30,601 nucleotides of DNA, taken from NCBI GenBank assembly GCA_964426545.1, contig CAYRQP010000020.1, forward strand, positions 1 to 30,601. The letters run 5' to 3'. Made by a program: the position numbers and the translations under genes. The stretch is from CAYRQP01 sp964426545. GTDB lineage: Bacteria > Fermentibacterota > Fermentibacteria > Fermentibacterales > JCC-6. The notes under the pieces are model-generated. The model did no database searches, had not been told where the DNA came from, and saw only the letters and a program-made list of their open reading frames with translations. This document shows, in pieces, positions 1-9,300 of this stretch; the stretch's first letter is position 1; each line of letters begins with the position of its first letter.

Positions 1-155
1 GTCCTTTTTATAAAAGGCCGTGCGATTTTCGGGACACGAAGAAATCATGTCCCTATACAGAAGGCCGTGCGACTTACGGGACACGACTGAAGTCATGTTC
101 CTATACAAATGGCTGTGCTATTAAGGAAATACGATAGAAGTCGCTTTCATTTAAC
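1..155. repeat. Degenerate tandem repeats, ~47-48 bp units with internal stem-loops
   Basis: Units occupy about 14-60, 61-108 and 109-155, and the tail of another unit lies at 1-13. The first two units share AAGGCCGTGCGA, CGGGACACGA and TCATGT-CCTATACA blocks; the third is strongly diverged. Each of the better units contains GGGACA followed about 11 bases later by TGTCCC or a near match, so each can fold into a small hairpin. The array probably continues to the left of the window. It directly abuts the ATPase remnant, whose 5' part is missing. No gene was recognised in it, although the 48-bp second unit leaves short reading frames open. Confidence 0.7.
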
Positions 156-160
156 ATTGA

Positions 161-964
161 AAATCCGGACTTTACATCCACGATTACAATGACATATCAG
201 GATTTAACCTTGAAGAGATTGGACAGTCAAACTGGAAAACTCCCTGCCTTCGAGGTTGTTTTCCCAGGTCGTATCTTGCCGAAAGCGACACAACCAGTAT
301 TCGCTGGCGGGAAGATTTTGCGCGAACATTTCTCGAAAGGGATATATCGCTGTTAGGGTATAGAATTCCACAGGAACCCATAAGGCGGTTCTGGAGTATG
401 CTTGCGCATTACCATGGGCAAAAATGGAATTCTGCTGAATTTGCCAGATCTCTGGGAACGGGAGAAAAAGTTGCAGCAAATTATCTTGATATACTCTGCG
501 GTACTTTTATGGTCAGAAAACTCCTTCCATGGCATGTAAATATGAAGAAGTGACAGGTAAAGGCACCTAAGGTCTATATCAGAGATTCGGGAATACTGCA
601 TTCATTGATTTCAATAGAGTCTTTCAGGGAACTTTACAGTCACAGCAAAGTAGGCGTTTCCTGGGAGTGACTTGTCCTGGAACAGATTCTCTCATTTACA
701 GGAGATAGAAAAGCATGGTATTGGGGTACACATTCAGGGGCTGAAGTAGATCTGCTGATTGATCCCGAAGGGGTAAACATAGGCTTCGAGTTTAAGTTTT
801 CAGAGAACATACGCACTACAAAATCTATGAGGATTGCTATACAGGATTTGAATTTGACAGAGCTTTATATTGTGCATCCCGGTGACAGGACATTTAAGAT
901 GGATAGCCGTATCACGGCATTGAGTATTTCAGACATGCTCTCTATCTTTCTGCTACAAAAGTAA
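161..964 (+). pseudogene. 3' part of a DUF4143-type AAA ATPase with two in-frame TGA codons
   Basis: One frame reads as the C-terminal two thirds of the widespread AAA ATPase plus DUF4143 family. Visible family segments include WREDFARTFLERDI, RRFWSMLAHYHGQ, NYLDILCGTFMVRKLLPWH, VKAPKVYIRDSGILHSL and, near the end, GAEVDLLID with GFEFKFSE, which is the nuclease-like tail. The frame is interrupted by TGA at 551-553, where the family normally has Arg (CGA to TGA fits), and TGA at 668-670, where Gly fits (GGA to TGA). It ends at TAA 962-964. The Walker A/B half is absent: upstream in the frame lie TGA (158-160) and TAA (152-154), then the tandem repeats. No start codon or ribosome site is visible. 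These genes are often accessory, with toxin-like or unknown roles. This copy is almost certainly dead. Confidence 0.85.
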
Positions 965-968
965 TATC

Positions 969-1019
969 AGTGTCGTACTTCACCTTATACTTCAGCTCAA
1001 AAACCGTACTTCACTTTTG
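969..1019 (+). repeat. Partial copy (A) of the 82-bp inverted-repeat element
   Basis: It begins with the left end seen in the full copies (ATATC then AGTGTCGTACTTCACCTTAT), then diverges and ends with CCGTACTTCACTTTTGCT. The last part resembles the TTTTGCT that borders copy B. The central spacer and the proper right arm are missing, so this is a decayed or deleted copy. It lies between the ATPase pseudogene and the promoter region of the first giant surface protein. Confidence 0.65.
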
Positions 1020-1027
1020 CTTCCCTG

Positions 1028-1056
1028 TTGACAAGGAGAAGAAAAACGATAAGAAT
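1028..1056 (+). promoter_or_regulatory. Candidate sigma70-type promoter for the FG-GAP surface protein
   Basis: A perfect TTGACA at 1028-1033 is followed, after 16-17 bases, by TAAGAAT (1050-1056), a weak -10. An alternative TATGAT at 1056-1061 has overlong spacing. The predicted start would give a leader of about 50 nt before the ATG at 1115. Confidence 0.4.
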
Positions 1057-1114
1057 ATGATAATTATTAACAGGCATTTGCTTTCTATTTTTTTGAACCT
1101 TTAAGGGAGGAATC

Positions 1115-4100
1115 ATGACACAGTTTGTAGTACTGGTACTATCTTTACTGATAACATCGCTGGCATTCGGAGCCGGTCAGACTGACTGGTCGGGGGGCAG
1201 CGGAGTTACGGGTCCTGTTACTGAATTCGGAACAGCATTCGATACGCAGTCGAATATTGCCTATCAGGGAGCGGGAGTTCTGCAGCTTGCACAAAGCAGC
1301 AAGGAAATCACCAAGTACACCATCGACGGTAACTTCGACGGAGCATGCGAGGTAAGTTCCGGTGACCTGAATGGTGATGGTTATCTCGATGTAGCAGCAA
1401 GCGGAACCTATGAAGATGAAATACACTGTTACCTGAATGACGGCACGGGTGCCGCCTGGACTACAGTTGTAGTCGACAGCGACTGCGACGGAGCAACCGG
1501 TGTTGACATCAAGGATATCGACGGCGACGGTGACATGGATATTCTGGGAACATCAGCATATGATGACTATATCGCCTGGTATGAGAACACCGACGGTACG
1601 GGTACATCATGGACAGAACATCTCATAGATGCCGATTACAACGGAGCCCGGCAGATTGTCGGAGCAGATATCGACGGCGACGGAGATATTGATGCTGTAA
1701 GCGTAGCAAGCAATGCCGACGATGTTGCCTGGTGGGAGAATGACGGCACAGGATTTACCTGGGTGCGCCATGATATCGAAAACACCTATGACGGTGCATA
1801 CGGTTGCGATGTAAACGATATCGACGGCGACGGTGACCTGGATGTCATTGCCTGTGCAAGTTACGCGGACGACATTACCTGGTATGAAAATGTAGATGGT
1901 GTCGGAGGGAGTTGGAATGAAAACCACATCGACACCTCATATGACGGAGCCAAGGGCTGCTATGCAGCCGACTTCGACGGCGACGGCGACCTCGATATTC
2001 TTGGTACTGCAAACACCGCTGACGATGTCAACTGGTTCGAAAACACAGATGGTGTAGGCGGAAGTTGGACTGACCATGTCCTGAACAGCAACTTCAACGG
2101 AGCTCGCGGTTGTTATGCGGCCGACTTCGATGATGACGGAGATATGGATGCGGTTGCCTGCGGAAGCAACGAAGATGAGATTCTCTGGTGGGAGAACGAT
2201 GGTACAGGGTCGTTTACAGAGAATGTACTGGATAGTTCAATCGACAGTCCTTCCTACTGTTGTGTAGGGGACTTCGACGGCGACGGATATGTGGATATTT
2301 CCGCCACAGCATACTATGATGATGATGTTGTCTGGTATAAACTGTTCGGCTTATCTTATGCTTCAAGCGGTTCTCTCGAATCCAGCATACTCGACATTTC
2401 TTCATATTCAGCAGCCGGATTTACCTGGGGCGACATCTCCTGGAACTGCGACCTTACCACAGGAACAGATATGATTGTTCAGGTAAGAGGGTCAGCTGAT
2501 TATAACTCCATGGGTGCATGGTCTTCTGATATTACTATCAGCGGGACAGACCTCTCCACTTATCTTGGGACAAGTGTCGATTACCTGCAATACAAAGTAC
2601 TGTTCTCCACAACCGAGTCGAGTGCCACACCTTCACTTTATGACATCGACCTCGGAATGGACCTCGGCATTCTTTCCTGCTATGCAGTTCAGGGGCAGCA
2701 GAGTTCCACTCCATTTGCAGGCACGGAAGTATCGGTGACCGGTATTGTTACGGCATCAGCCGGTGTCTATCACGATAACAAAGTGATGATTGGTGATGCT
2801 TCAGGCGGTCCATGGACAGGGCTTCTTCTTTACGGCGACAGCGTTTCCTCGCTTGTAGAAGGAGACAGTGTTGTAGTAACTGGAACTCCGTCGGAATACT
2901 ATGACATGACACAGATATCAGACATCACAGATGTCGATGTCATCAGTTCGGGAGTTGTCCTTCCACCTGTTACGGCAGTAAGTACCGTAACGATAGGACA
3001 GGATTCCACAACCTCGGAACAGTATGAATCTGTGCTGGTTTCCATAACCAACGCACCAATCACAAATGTTCTTTCATACGGTGAATACAACGCTAGCGAC
3101 GGTTCGGGTGAGTGCATGCTCGATGACATGGGAGAAGCTACCTATGTCCCTGTACTCGGAGATACTATTCTCACAGGAATAGGTACATTGCAATTCTCCT
3201 ATGGTGATTACAAACTTCAACCCCGATATGATGCTGACCTTACCATAGGTGCCTATACTGCAGGTATCGACACATTGACCTGTTATCAGATACAGGGGCA
3301 GGCATCTACTTCTCCCTATGAAGGACAGCAGGTATGCGCTTACGGTATAGTTGTCGTTGGCGGAGATGAATATTATTCGAGTTCAAGTGCCTATGCAGTA
3401 ATAATGGATGCTGCAGGCGGAGCATGGTCGGGTCTGATGATGTATGATTCGACTCTTGCGGGGCTTCAACGCGGCGACAGTGTTTCGGTTGTTGGTACCG
3501 TGATAGAATACAGCAGCATGACGGAACTTACTTATTTGGACACAGTTATTGTTCATTCGAGCGGACACACTCTTCCGACAGCAGAAGCACTTTCGACCGG
3601 AGATGTCGGACAGGAACAATGGGAAGCGGTTTTAATCACGGTTGCAGACGTGACAGTGGTCGAAGACAGCTATGGTTACGGAGAATGGGGTGTCGATGAT
3701 GGAACCGGTGAAATCAGAGTAGATGACCTTGGAAGCTATACATATGACCCTGTTCTGAATGATGTCCTAACAGAACTGACAGGAATAAATTTCTATTCCT
3801 ACAGTACATGGAAACTTCAACCCCGTGACAATGACGACCTTGAAATGGAAGGTGAAATTGTCACGGTAACAACTCCCGACAACACTACAATCTGGGAACA
3901 CTATGAAACCGGATATGATATCAACTGGGAATACCCGTTTGAACTTGGTTCATCGAAATTCACCTACGGTGACAGCGTCAGCATTCTACTCTACAATGAC
4001 ACTGTACTGGTAGAAACACTAGTAACATCCACGGCAAACGACAGCTCCTGGACAATGACAGGTGCTGCATCGGCATCGTGGACTCCGGGAGCACTGTATC

Positions 4101-5716
4101 GTATTTACCTCGAAGACACCATCGGTAATTACGGCTGGAGTGCTTACTTCACTGTCAGCGCAGTGGAAATAATCGATGTAACAGCTCCCGATTCTACAAC
4201 TGAGTGGGCTCGCGGGTCGATCAACCACGATATCACCTGGGTAACAACAGGACTCACGAGTACAACAGTCGATATCTATGTGTATAAAGCAAATGCTGTG
4301 TACGCACAGATTGCAACAGGAACCGATAATGACGGTTCATGGACTTATGCAGGGCCAGTTCCGAGCGATTGGGCGGCAGGTCCGGACTACAGGATTAAGA
4401 TAGTCGATAATTACACTGACTGGGGCTGGAGCGATGAGTTCTCGGTCACAGGAGCTGCCAATATCACTGTCGATTATCCCACAAATGGGACCGTTTGGAA
4501 TAACTATCAGACGACGACTTTCTGCATGTGGACTAACCCAACTGATAAGGGTGTACTTTTCGATGACAGCGTCTTCATCGAAATCTGGAAAGACGGTGTT
4601 TATCTCTTCGATTACACCGATGACTGGGTGCCTAACAAGACTCGCTTCAAGCACAAGACACCGCTTCCCGGACCCGATACTCTCCCAGTGGGGAATACAT
4701 ATCAGCTGAAGGTCATCGATGATAACGGGAACTACGGTTTCAGTAATTATTTCACCATCAACGACGGTGATGAAATAATAACTGTCTTCAAACCTGACAG
4801 TACAGGTATCTGGACTACCGGCGAGGAAAAAGTGCTCGTCGCCTGGTCGTTCACTACAACACTCGACAGTCCGCTGTCGGGTGACAGCATCAGTATGGAA
4901 ATCTACAAAGACGGTGTTTATGTAGGTGATGTCACAGGTGGCTATATAGGCAACTGGGGATTCTATAAGCGAAGTGCCGCAGTTCCTGCTTCCTGGGGAA
5001 CAGGAACCGGATATCAGATAAAAGTAGTGGATGAACTCGGCAACTGGGGCTGGAGCCAGGAATTCTACATCAGCGGCGGAGACGATGTAATCGACATCAC
5101 AAAGCCGGATGCAACTACAACATGGTATCATTATGCAGGAAGAACATTCGTTCTCTGGAATTACGGCACTGATACCGATGATAAGAGCATAGGAGACGAA
5201 ATCTCGATATTCGGCTCCTTCGAACCACTTGGTGGCGACAGTGTAATTATCAAGGTGTATAAAGCCGGTGTTTATGTTGATGATTATTCACCCGGATGGG
5301 TACCCAATACAAATTTCTACAAGCGGACTGAATTTGTTTCACCAAGTTGGGGAACGGGTAATGATTTCCGCATAAGAGTGGAAGACAACCTCGGTAACTA
5401 CGGCTGGAGTGCAGAATTCACGATAAGCAGCAAGTCCGGCGGAGACGGCGGCGGTGTAGGAGTATTCGAACTTCTGCCCATTACGCCTAATCCTGCATAC
5501 GGGACCTTCTCCGTGAACTTCAGCGTTCCATCGATGACGCATGTCAACATCAGTATCTTCGATCTCACAGGACGTCTCATTACTACTCCGGTAGATGGTG
5601 AAATGTCAGCAGGTATCTACTCGGCACAGGTCAATGACCTTCCGGTAGGCACCTACTTCTGCAGAATGCAGGCAGGCGAGTTTGTCGATACGAGACAGGT
5701 TGTGGTTATCAGATAA
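1115..5716 (+). CDS. Giant exported FG-GAP/OB-fold/Kre9-repeat surface protein with T9SS-like sorting domain
   Basis: The protein has 1533 residues. The ATG is preceded by a strong AAGGGAGG at 1103-1110. Residues 1-20 form a signal peptide (hydrophobic LVLSLLITSLAFGA). Residues about 64-400 hold seven FG-GAP/VCBS-like repeats of about 48 residues, each with a calcium-loop motif such as DIDGDGD, DFDGDGD or DLNGDGY. Two OB-fold-like domains (about 519-700 and 718-905) start with CYAVQGQ and CYQIQGQ and resemble the non-catalytic OB domain of YhcR/ExeM-type extracellular nucleases; no nuclease active site is present. Five Kre9/KNH-like beta-sandwich repeats follow (starting near 913, 1016, 1115, 1219 and 1322), each ending in GNYGWSxxF-like strings. 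A Gly-rich linker precedes the C-terminal domain (1448-1533), with PNPA, ISIFDLTGR and GTYFCRMQ, typical of Por-secretion/T9SS-like tails. A cell-surface adhesin or scaffold is inferred, not an enzyme. Confidence 0.85.
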   Translation: MTQFVVLVLSLLITSLAFGAGQTDWSGGSGVTGPVTEFGTAFDTQSNIAYQGAGVLQLAQSSKEITKYTIDGNFDGACEVSSGDLNGDGYLDVAASGTYEDEIHCYLNDGTGAAWTTVVVDSDCDGATGVDIKDIDGDGDMDILGTSAYDDYIAWYENTDGTGTSWTEHLIDADYNGARQIVGADIDGDGDIDAVSVASNADDVAWWENDGTGFTWVRHDIENTYDGAYGCDVNDIDGDGDLDVIACASYADDITWYENVDGVGGSWNENHIDTSYDGAKGCYAADFDGDGDLDILGTANTADDVNWFENTDGVGGSWTDHVLNSNFNGARGCYAADFDDDGDMDAVACGSNEDEILWWENDGTGSFTENVLDSSIDSPSYCCVGDFDGDGYVDISATAYYDDDVVWYKLFGLSYASSGSLESSILDISSYSAAGFTWGDISWNCDLTTGTDMIVQVRGSADYNSMGAWSSDITISGTDLSTYLGTSVDYLQYKVLFSTTESSATPSLYDIDLGMDLGILSCYAVQGQQSSTPFAGTEVSVTGIVTASAGVYHDNKVMIGDASGGPWTGLLLYGDSVSSLVEGDSVVVTGTPSEYYDMTQISDITDVDVISSGVVLPPVTAVSTVTIGQDSTTSEQYESVLVSITNAPITNVLSYGEYNASDGSGECMLDDMGEATYVPVLGDTILTGIGTLQFSYGDYKLQPRYDADLTIGAYTAGIDTLTCYQIQGQASTSPYEGQQVCAYGIVVVGGDEYYSSSSAYAVIMDAAGGAWSGLMMYDSTLAGLQRGDSVSVVGTVIEYSSMTELTYLDTVIVHSSGHTLPTAEALSTGDVGQEQWEAVLITVADVTVVEDSYGYGEWGVDDGTGEIRVDDLGSYTYDPVLNDVLTELTGINFYSYSTWKLQPRDNDDLEMEGEIVTVTTPDNTTIWEHYETGYDINWEYPFELGSSKFTYGDSVSILLYNDTVLVETLVTSTANDSSWTMTGAASASWTPGALYRIYLEDTIGNYGWSAYFTVSAVEIIDVTAPDSTTEWARGSINHDITWVTTGLTSTTVDIYVYKANAVYAQIATGTDNDGSWTYAGPVPSDWAAGPDYRIKIVDNYTDWGWSDEFSVTGAANITVDYPTNGTVWNNYQTTTFCMWTNPTDKGVLFDDSVFIEIWKDGVYLFDYTDDWVPNKTRFKHKTPLPGPDTLPVGNTYQLKVIDDNGNYGFSNYFTINDGDEIITVFKPDSTGIWTTGEEKVLVAWSFTTTLDSPLSGDSISMEIYKDGVYVGDVTGGYIGNWGFYKRSAAVPASWGTGTGYQIKVVDELGNWGWSQEFYISGGDDVIDITKPDATTTWYHYAGRTFVLWNYGTDTDDKSIGDEISIFGSFEPLGGDSVIIKVYKAGVYVDDYSPGWVPNTNFYKRTEFVSPSWGTGNDFRIRVEDNLGNYGWSAEFTISSKSGGDGGGVGVFELLPITPNPAYGTFSVNFSVPSMTHVNISIFDLTGRLITTPVDGEMSAGIYSAQVNDLPVGTYFCRMQAGEFVDTRQVVVIR

Positions 5717-5727
5717 CCGCTGCACGA

Positions 5728-5795
5728 TAGCGGGGTGCCACATGCAGCACCCCAACGACAGAAACCGGCAGCCTTAGGCTGCCGGTTTCCTTTTG
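5728..5795 (+). terminator. Paired hairpins ending the first surface-protein gene
   Basis: Two inverted repeats follow the stop codon. The first is GGGGTGC...GCACCCC (about 5732-5753). The second, AAACCGGCAGCC/GGCTGCCGGTTT (5762-5788), runs straight into CCTTTTG and fits a Rho-independent terminator. The same arrangement, in diverged sequence, follows the second giant gene. Confidence 0.8.
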
Positions 5796-5912
5796 ATATA
5801 GAAAGTAACCATGCCATGAATTCATTTTCATATCGTGACATAAATGTCATACAAAGGAAATACAATGTCGTAATAGTCGGGTGCATGAACCTCAGTATAT
5901 TCGGCATTTAAA

Positions 5913-5931
5913 AAAAGTGCCTGGCACTTTT
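5913..5931. repeat. AAAAGTGCC-T-GGCACTTTT palindrome
   Basis: A 19-base perfect palindrome around a single T. Related copies occur at 14477-14497, 14542-14562 and (imperfect) 30174-30193, always within about 200 bases downstream of an exported-protein gene. It could act as a secondary terminator or belong to a REP-like repeat family. Confidence 0.7.
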
Positions 5932-6022
5932 CATTGTGCAAATCCAAAGTTGAACTTGAGATATACACAAAAGACCACTTCCGGGGGGCAGTTCATTTGC
6001 TGAAAAATAAAAGTAAGATATC

Positions 6023-6104
6023 AGTGTCGTACTTCACCTTATTCCTCTTTAGTCGCTAAACACCATTGCCAACGGCTAAAGTGGGAGAAGTGAAGTACGA
6101 CACT
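6023..6104 (+). repeat. Complete 82-bp inverted-repeat, MITE-like element (copy B)
   Basis: The left arm starts AGTGTCGTACTTCACCTTAT and continues to CTTTAG. The right arm, CTAAAGTGGGAGAAGTGAAG then TACGACACT, is its imperfect reverse complement over about 30 bases. A spacer of about 25 bases separates them. Flanks shared with other copies are ATATC on the left and TTTGCT on the right. No coding capacity was found. Related copies lie at 969-1019 (partial), 29181-29261 (inverted) and 30203-30284. Confidence 0.85.
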
Positions 6105-6205
6105 TTTGCTATGAAAAAAGTGCATTTCCACGGAAACCTAAAAAATAGTCACTATTGCATATTGCCAGCGAATTTTGTACATTCTAATCAACATAGTTAT
6201 GAGTG

Positions 6206-6234
6206 TTGAGAATAATAACGAACATATATAATAA
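6206..6234 (+). promoter_or_regulatory. Tentative promoter upstream of the second giant gene
   Basis: TTGAGA (6206-6211) is followed by TATAAT at 6227-6232 (15-base spacing) or TAATAA at 6229-6234 (17-base spacing). The whole 6110-6370 interval is AT-rich and offers other weak candidates, so the assignment is uncertain. It would give a leader of about 140 nt. Confidence 0.3.
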
Positions 6235-6379
6235 AGTGTTGAAAATACTTCGTGGCATATTATATGCACAGTATAGAAACGGTAAATTGTAGGAAAATTA
6301 TGGGGTGTGGATTGGTGTTTCATAATTTTTACATTGTGATATAAAGAGAGAATTGTACAACCTAAACAAAGGAGATGTA

Positions 6380-9300
6380 ATGAAGAACATATCTTTTCTT
6401 GTTCTTTCGCTTCTGCTGTTTATGACAGTGGGGGCGGCTTCTGATGACTATCAGGAAATAGGAGCTGGTACCTATTCCAGTTTCTATGTTCCAGTCTATG
6501 GTTACTATGACTATGGCTGGTCCAGGACTATTTACACACAGGACGAACTCGACTCGACTCCGATGTCGATTACGGGAGTTGCGTACAATGTGAGGAATAG
6601 TCCAAGTTACACATACAACAACCTGTATGTGTACATCAAGGACACATCCGACACGGGCTTCTCTTCCGCCAGTTATGCGGACACGGGTACATATACGCTG
6701 GTTTACAGCGGCGATGTAACCTGGAGTGGGACCGGATGGCAGATCATCACTTTCGATACCCCCTATACCTATGACGGTACGGGAAGTATCGAGATCCAGT
6801 GGCGCAACCTCGACGGTGACGGCGCAAGCGGTTACCCGTACTTCTACGCTCACTACCAGAATACTCCCTACAGGGCTATGTATGCACGGGCAAACAACTC
6901 AATGCCCACATACGGATACCTGTACTCATACCGCCCCAACACGCAGATATGGTATGCAGTGGCAGGTGCTCCAGGACAACCGAGCAACCCGAGTCCGGTA
7001 GATGGGGCGACCGATGTCTCCATGACAGCGGACCTCTCCTGGACGAACGGTGCCGATACTGATAATGTCGATGTTTACTTCAGCACGAACGAGTCTCTTG
7101 TTACCAACAAAGACACTTCTGCTCTCGTTGTAAACTCGCAGAATGTATCGACCTACGACCCGGGAACAATGATGGGTGCTTCTATCTATTACTGGCGGGT
7201 AGTTGGCAAGAACTCCAACCTTGACCTTGAAACAGACGGTCCGGTGTGGAGCTTTGCAACAGAACTTCCTCCGGGAGTATGTCAGATAGGTGATGGTGCA
7301 TATTACAATGCACACCTGCCTATCGAGCCTTATTACGGCTACACATATTCACAGACCATTTATAACGCTACGGACTTCGATGAAGATTCCGGCGGACAGC
7401 GCATCGCCAAAATCTGGTACAACTATTCCTGGGTTGGCGGAGATGCTGATTCTGACGACTGGACGGTCTACATGGCATCTACAAGCCAGACCGACCTTTC
7501 GACCGGATGGATCGACATCACCAACTTCACCCAGGTGTACAGTGGCGACATGGACCTCGAACTTCTCAGCGGCACAGGTTGGGTCGAGATAACACTCGAT
7601 CTTCCGTTCAACTACGACCCCAATGTGGACGGCAACCTAATCATAGCGGTCGACGAAAATACTCCCGGGTATACATCTTCTATGGATGAATTCTATAACG
7701 ACTACTCGGGCGGAACCTATGTCAGCCGTTACTACTACAGCGACGGAACCAACCCCGACCCTTCATCACCGCCTGTAGGCAATGCATCCTACTACTTCCC
7801 GAACATCAGATTCGAATTCGAAGACATTCCGACAGTGGCTTCCTTCAGCATAACACCTTCGAGTCATGACTTTGGAATAGTCTATTTCGATGATTCAGAT
7901 AGTCAGAACTTCGTGGTGAACAACTTAGGTGCTGCATCAGGAGACATCACAGATATTTATCTGACAGGAGTGAACCCTGATCAGTTCGCACTGTTGAATG
8001 CTCCCTCGCTACCTGCAACGGTAAGCCCGGGCGGTAGCATCAATCTGGATGTCGAATACACACCGACAATAGAGGGTGCGGTAACATGCAGCCTTGTGAT
8101 TGTCGATGATGTCACAGATATAACACACTACATCCCCATCGATGCAGAAGGTTACAACGCAACCGTAAGCACCTTCCCGTATGACGAAGACTTCGAAGAA
8201 GGCGGAGCCCTTCCGAGCGGATGGGCACAGGACGATGGTGATGACTTCGACTGGACTGTTCATACAGGTTCCACGGGCTCATCGGGTACAGGTCCTTCAT
8301 CGGCTTACGGTGGCACAGGATATTATCTTTACACTGAGTCTTCGTCTCCGAACTACCCGGCAAAAACAGCCCTCCTCTACACACCTACCTTCGACGCAAG
8401 TTCTCTGAGCATTCCCTATCTTTCGTTCCACTATCACATGTATGGAGCGATGATGGGTACTCTCAATGTGAACATTAGCAACAATGGCGGTTCTTCATGG
8501 GCAACAATCTGGACGCTTTCGGGCAACCAGGGAGATGGCTGGGTAGAAGCAATAGTTGACCTCAGCGCCTATAATTCCGCGAACTTCATAATTGAATTCG
8601 AAGGTATTACAGGTTCTTCGTACACAAGTGATATGGCTATCGATGAAATCAGTATCTACGAACCGGAATTCAGTTCGATCGAAGGTTATGTGCTCGAAAC
8701 AGGCACGGGAACCCCGATTTATGCTGCCGACATCGAAGTCGAAACCGGTTCAACCGCTTACACCACAACAACCAACGTATCCGGTTATTACTTCATCGAC
8801 AACATTGCAGTCGAAGCATACAATGTGAACTGTACGCACGCTGACTATCACGATGCCACAGACACGGCAATGATGGTTGCAGGCGACACAGTTCTTGTCG
8901 ACTTCGATATGCTTTGGGCTGAGATCGATTGTACTCCCGATACATTCTCGGAAGTACTCGACTCGAACGATTCACTTTACACATCATTTGTAATCACGAA
9001 CGACGGACCTGCCGACCTTACATACAGCGTTGGTCTCGAGTTCCTTACAAAGGGTGGATATGATAACAACTTCAGTGTTGACTACTCACTGATAGGTGCA
9101 CCGCCAACCGCTGAGAACAGCGAGGCGACACCTTTCAATGCACAGAGTGTATTCTCCAAACCACAAACTGACGATCCATGGGATGTACTCTTTAACTTCA
9201 ACGCTGCAGCTGCAGGAGCACCCGGAATTGAAACTGATGGAACCAACATCTTTACCTGCCTGTGGAGCGGAACCGATTTCCACAAGTATGATATGGACGG

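Larger units (their letters stand above)
5796..6379. other. Intergenic region between the two giant surface-protein genes
   Basis: No convincing coding frame was seen in this stretch. It contains the GTGCC palindrome at 5913-5931, the complete 82-bp inverted-repeat element at 6023-6104 and, after it, about 270 very AT-rich bases that include candidate promoter elements and the 5' leader of the next gene. The segment 5932-6022 shows nothing recognisable beyond its position between two repeats. Confidence 0.6.

Noticed and set aside
1..155. Possible CRISPR array
   Set aside because: The units are contiguous tandem copies that vary along their whole length, with no distinction between constant repeats and unique spacers and no cas genes nearby.
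551..670. Alternative genetic code with TGA as a sense codon
   Set aside because: The two TGA codons replace different amino acids (Arg and Gly) in an already truncated gene, and no well-conserved gene here contains in-frame TGA.
4337..5131. 264-codon open frame on the minus strand inside the first giant gene
   Set aside because: It lies wholly opposite a gene with clear domains and repeats, and the translation shows no recognisable motif. Open antisense frames are expected from this codon bias.
6111..6379. Small RNA or riboswitch in the AT-rich leader of the second giant gene
   Set aside because: No convincing stable secondary structure or known aptamer pattern was visible by eye.
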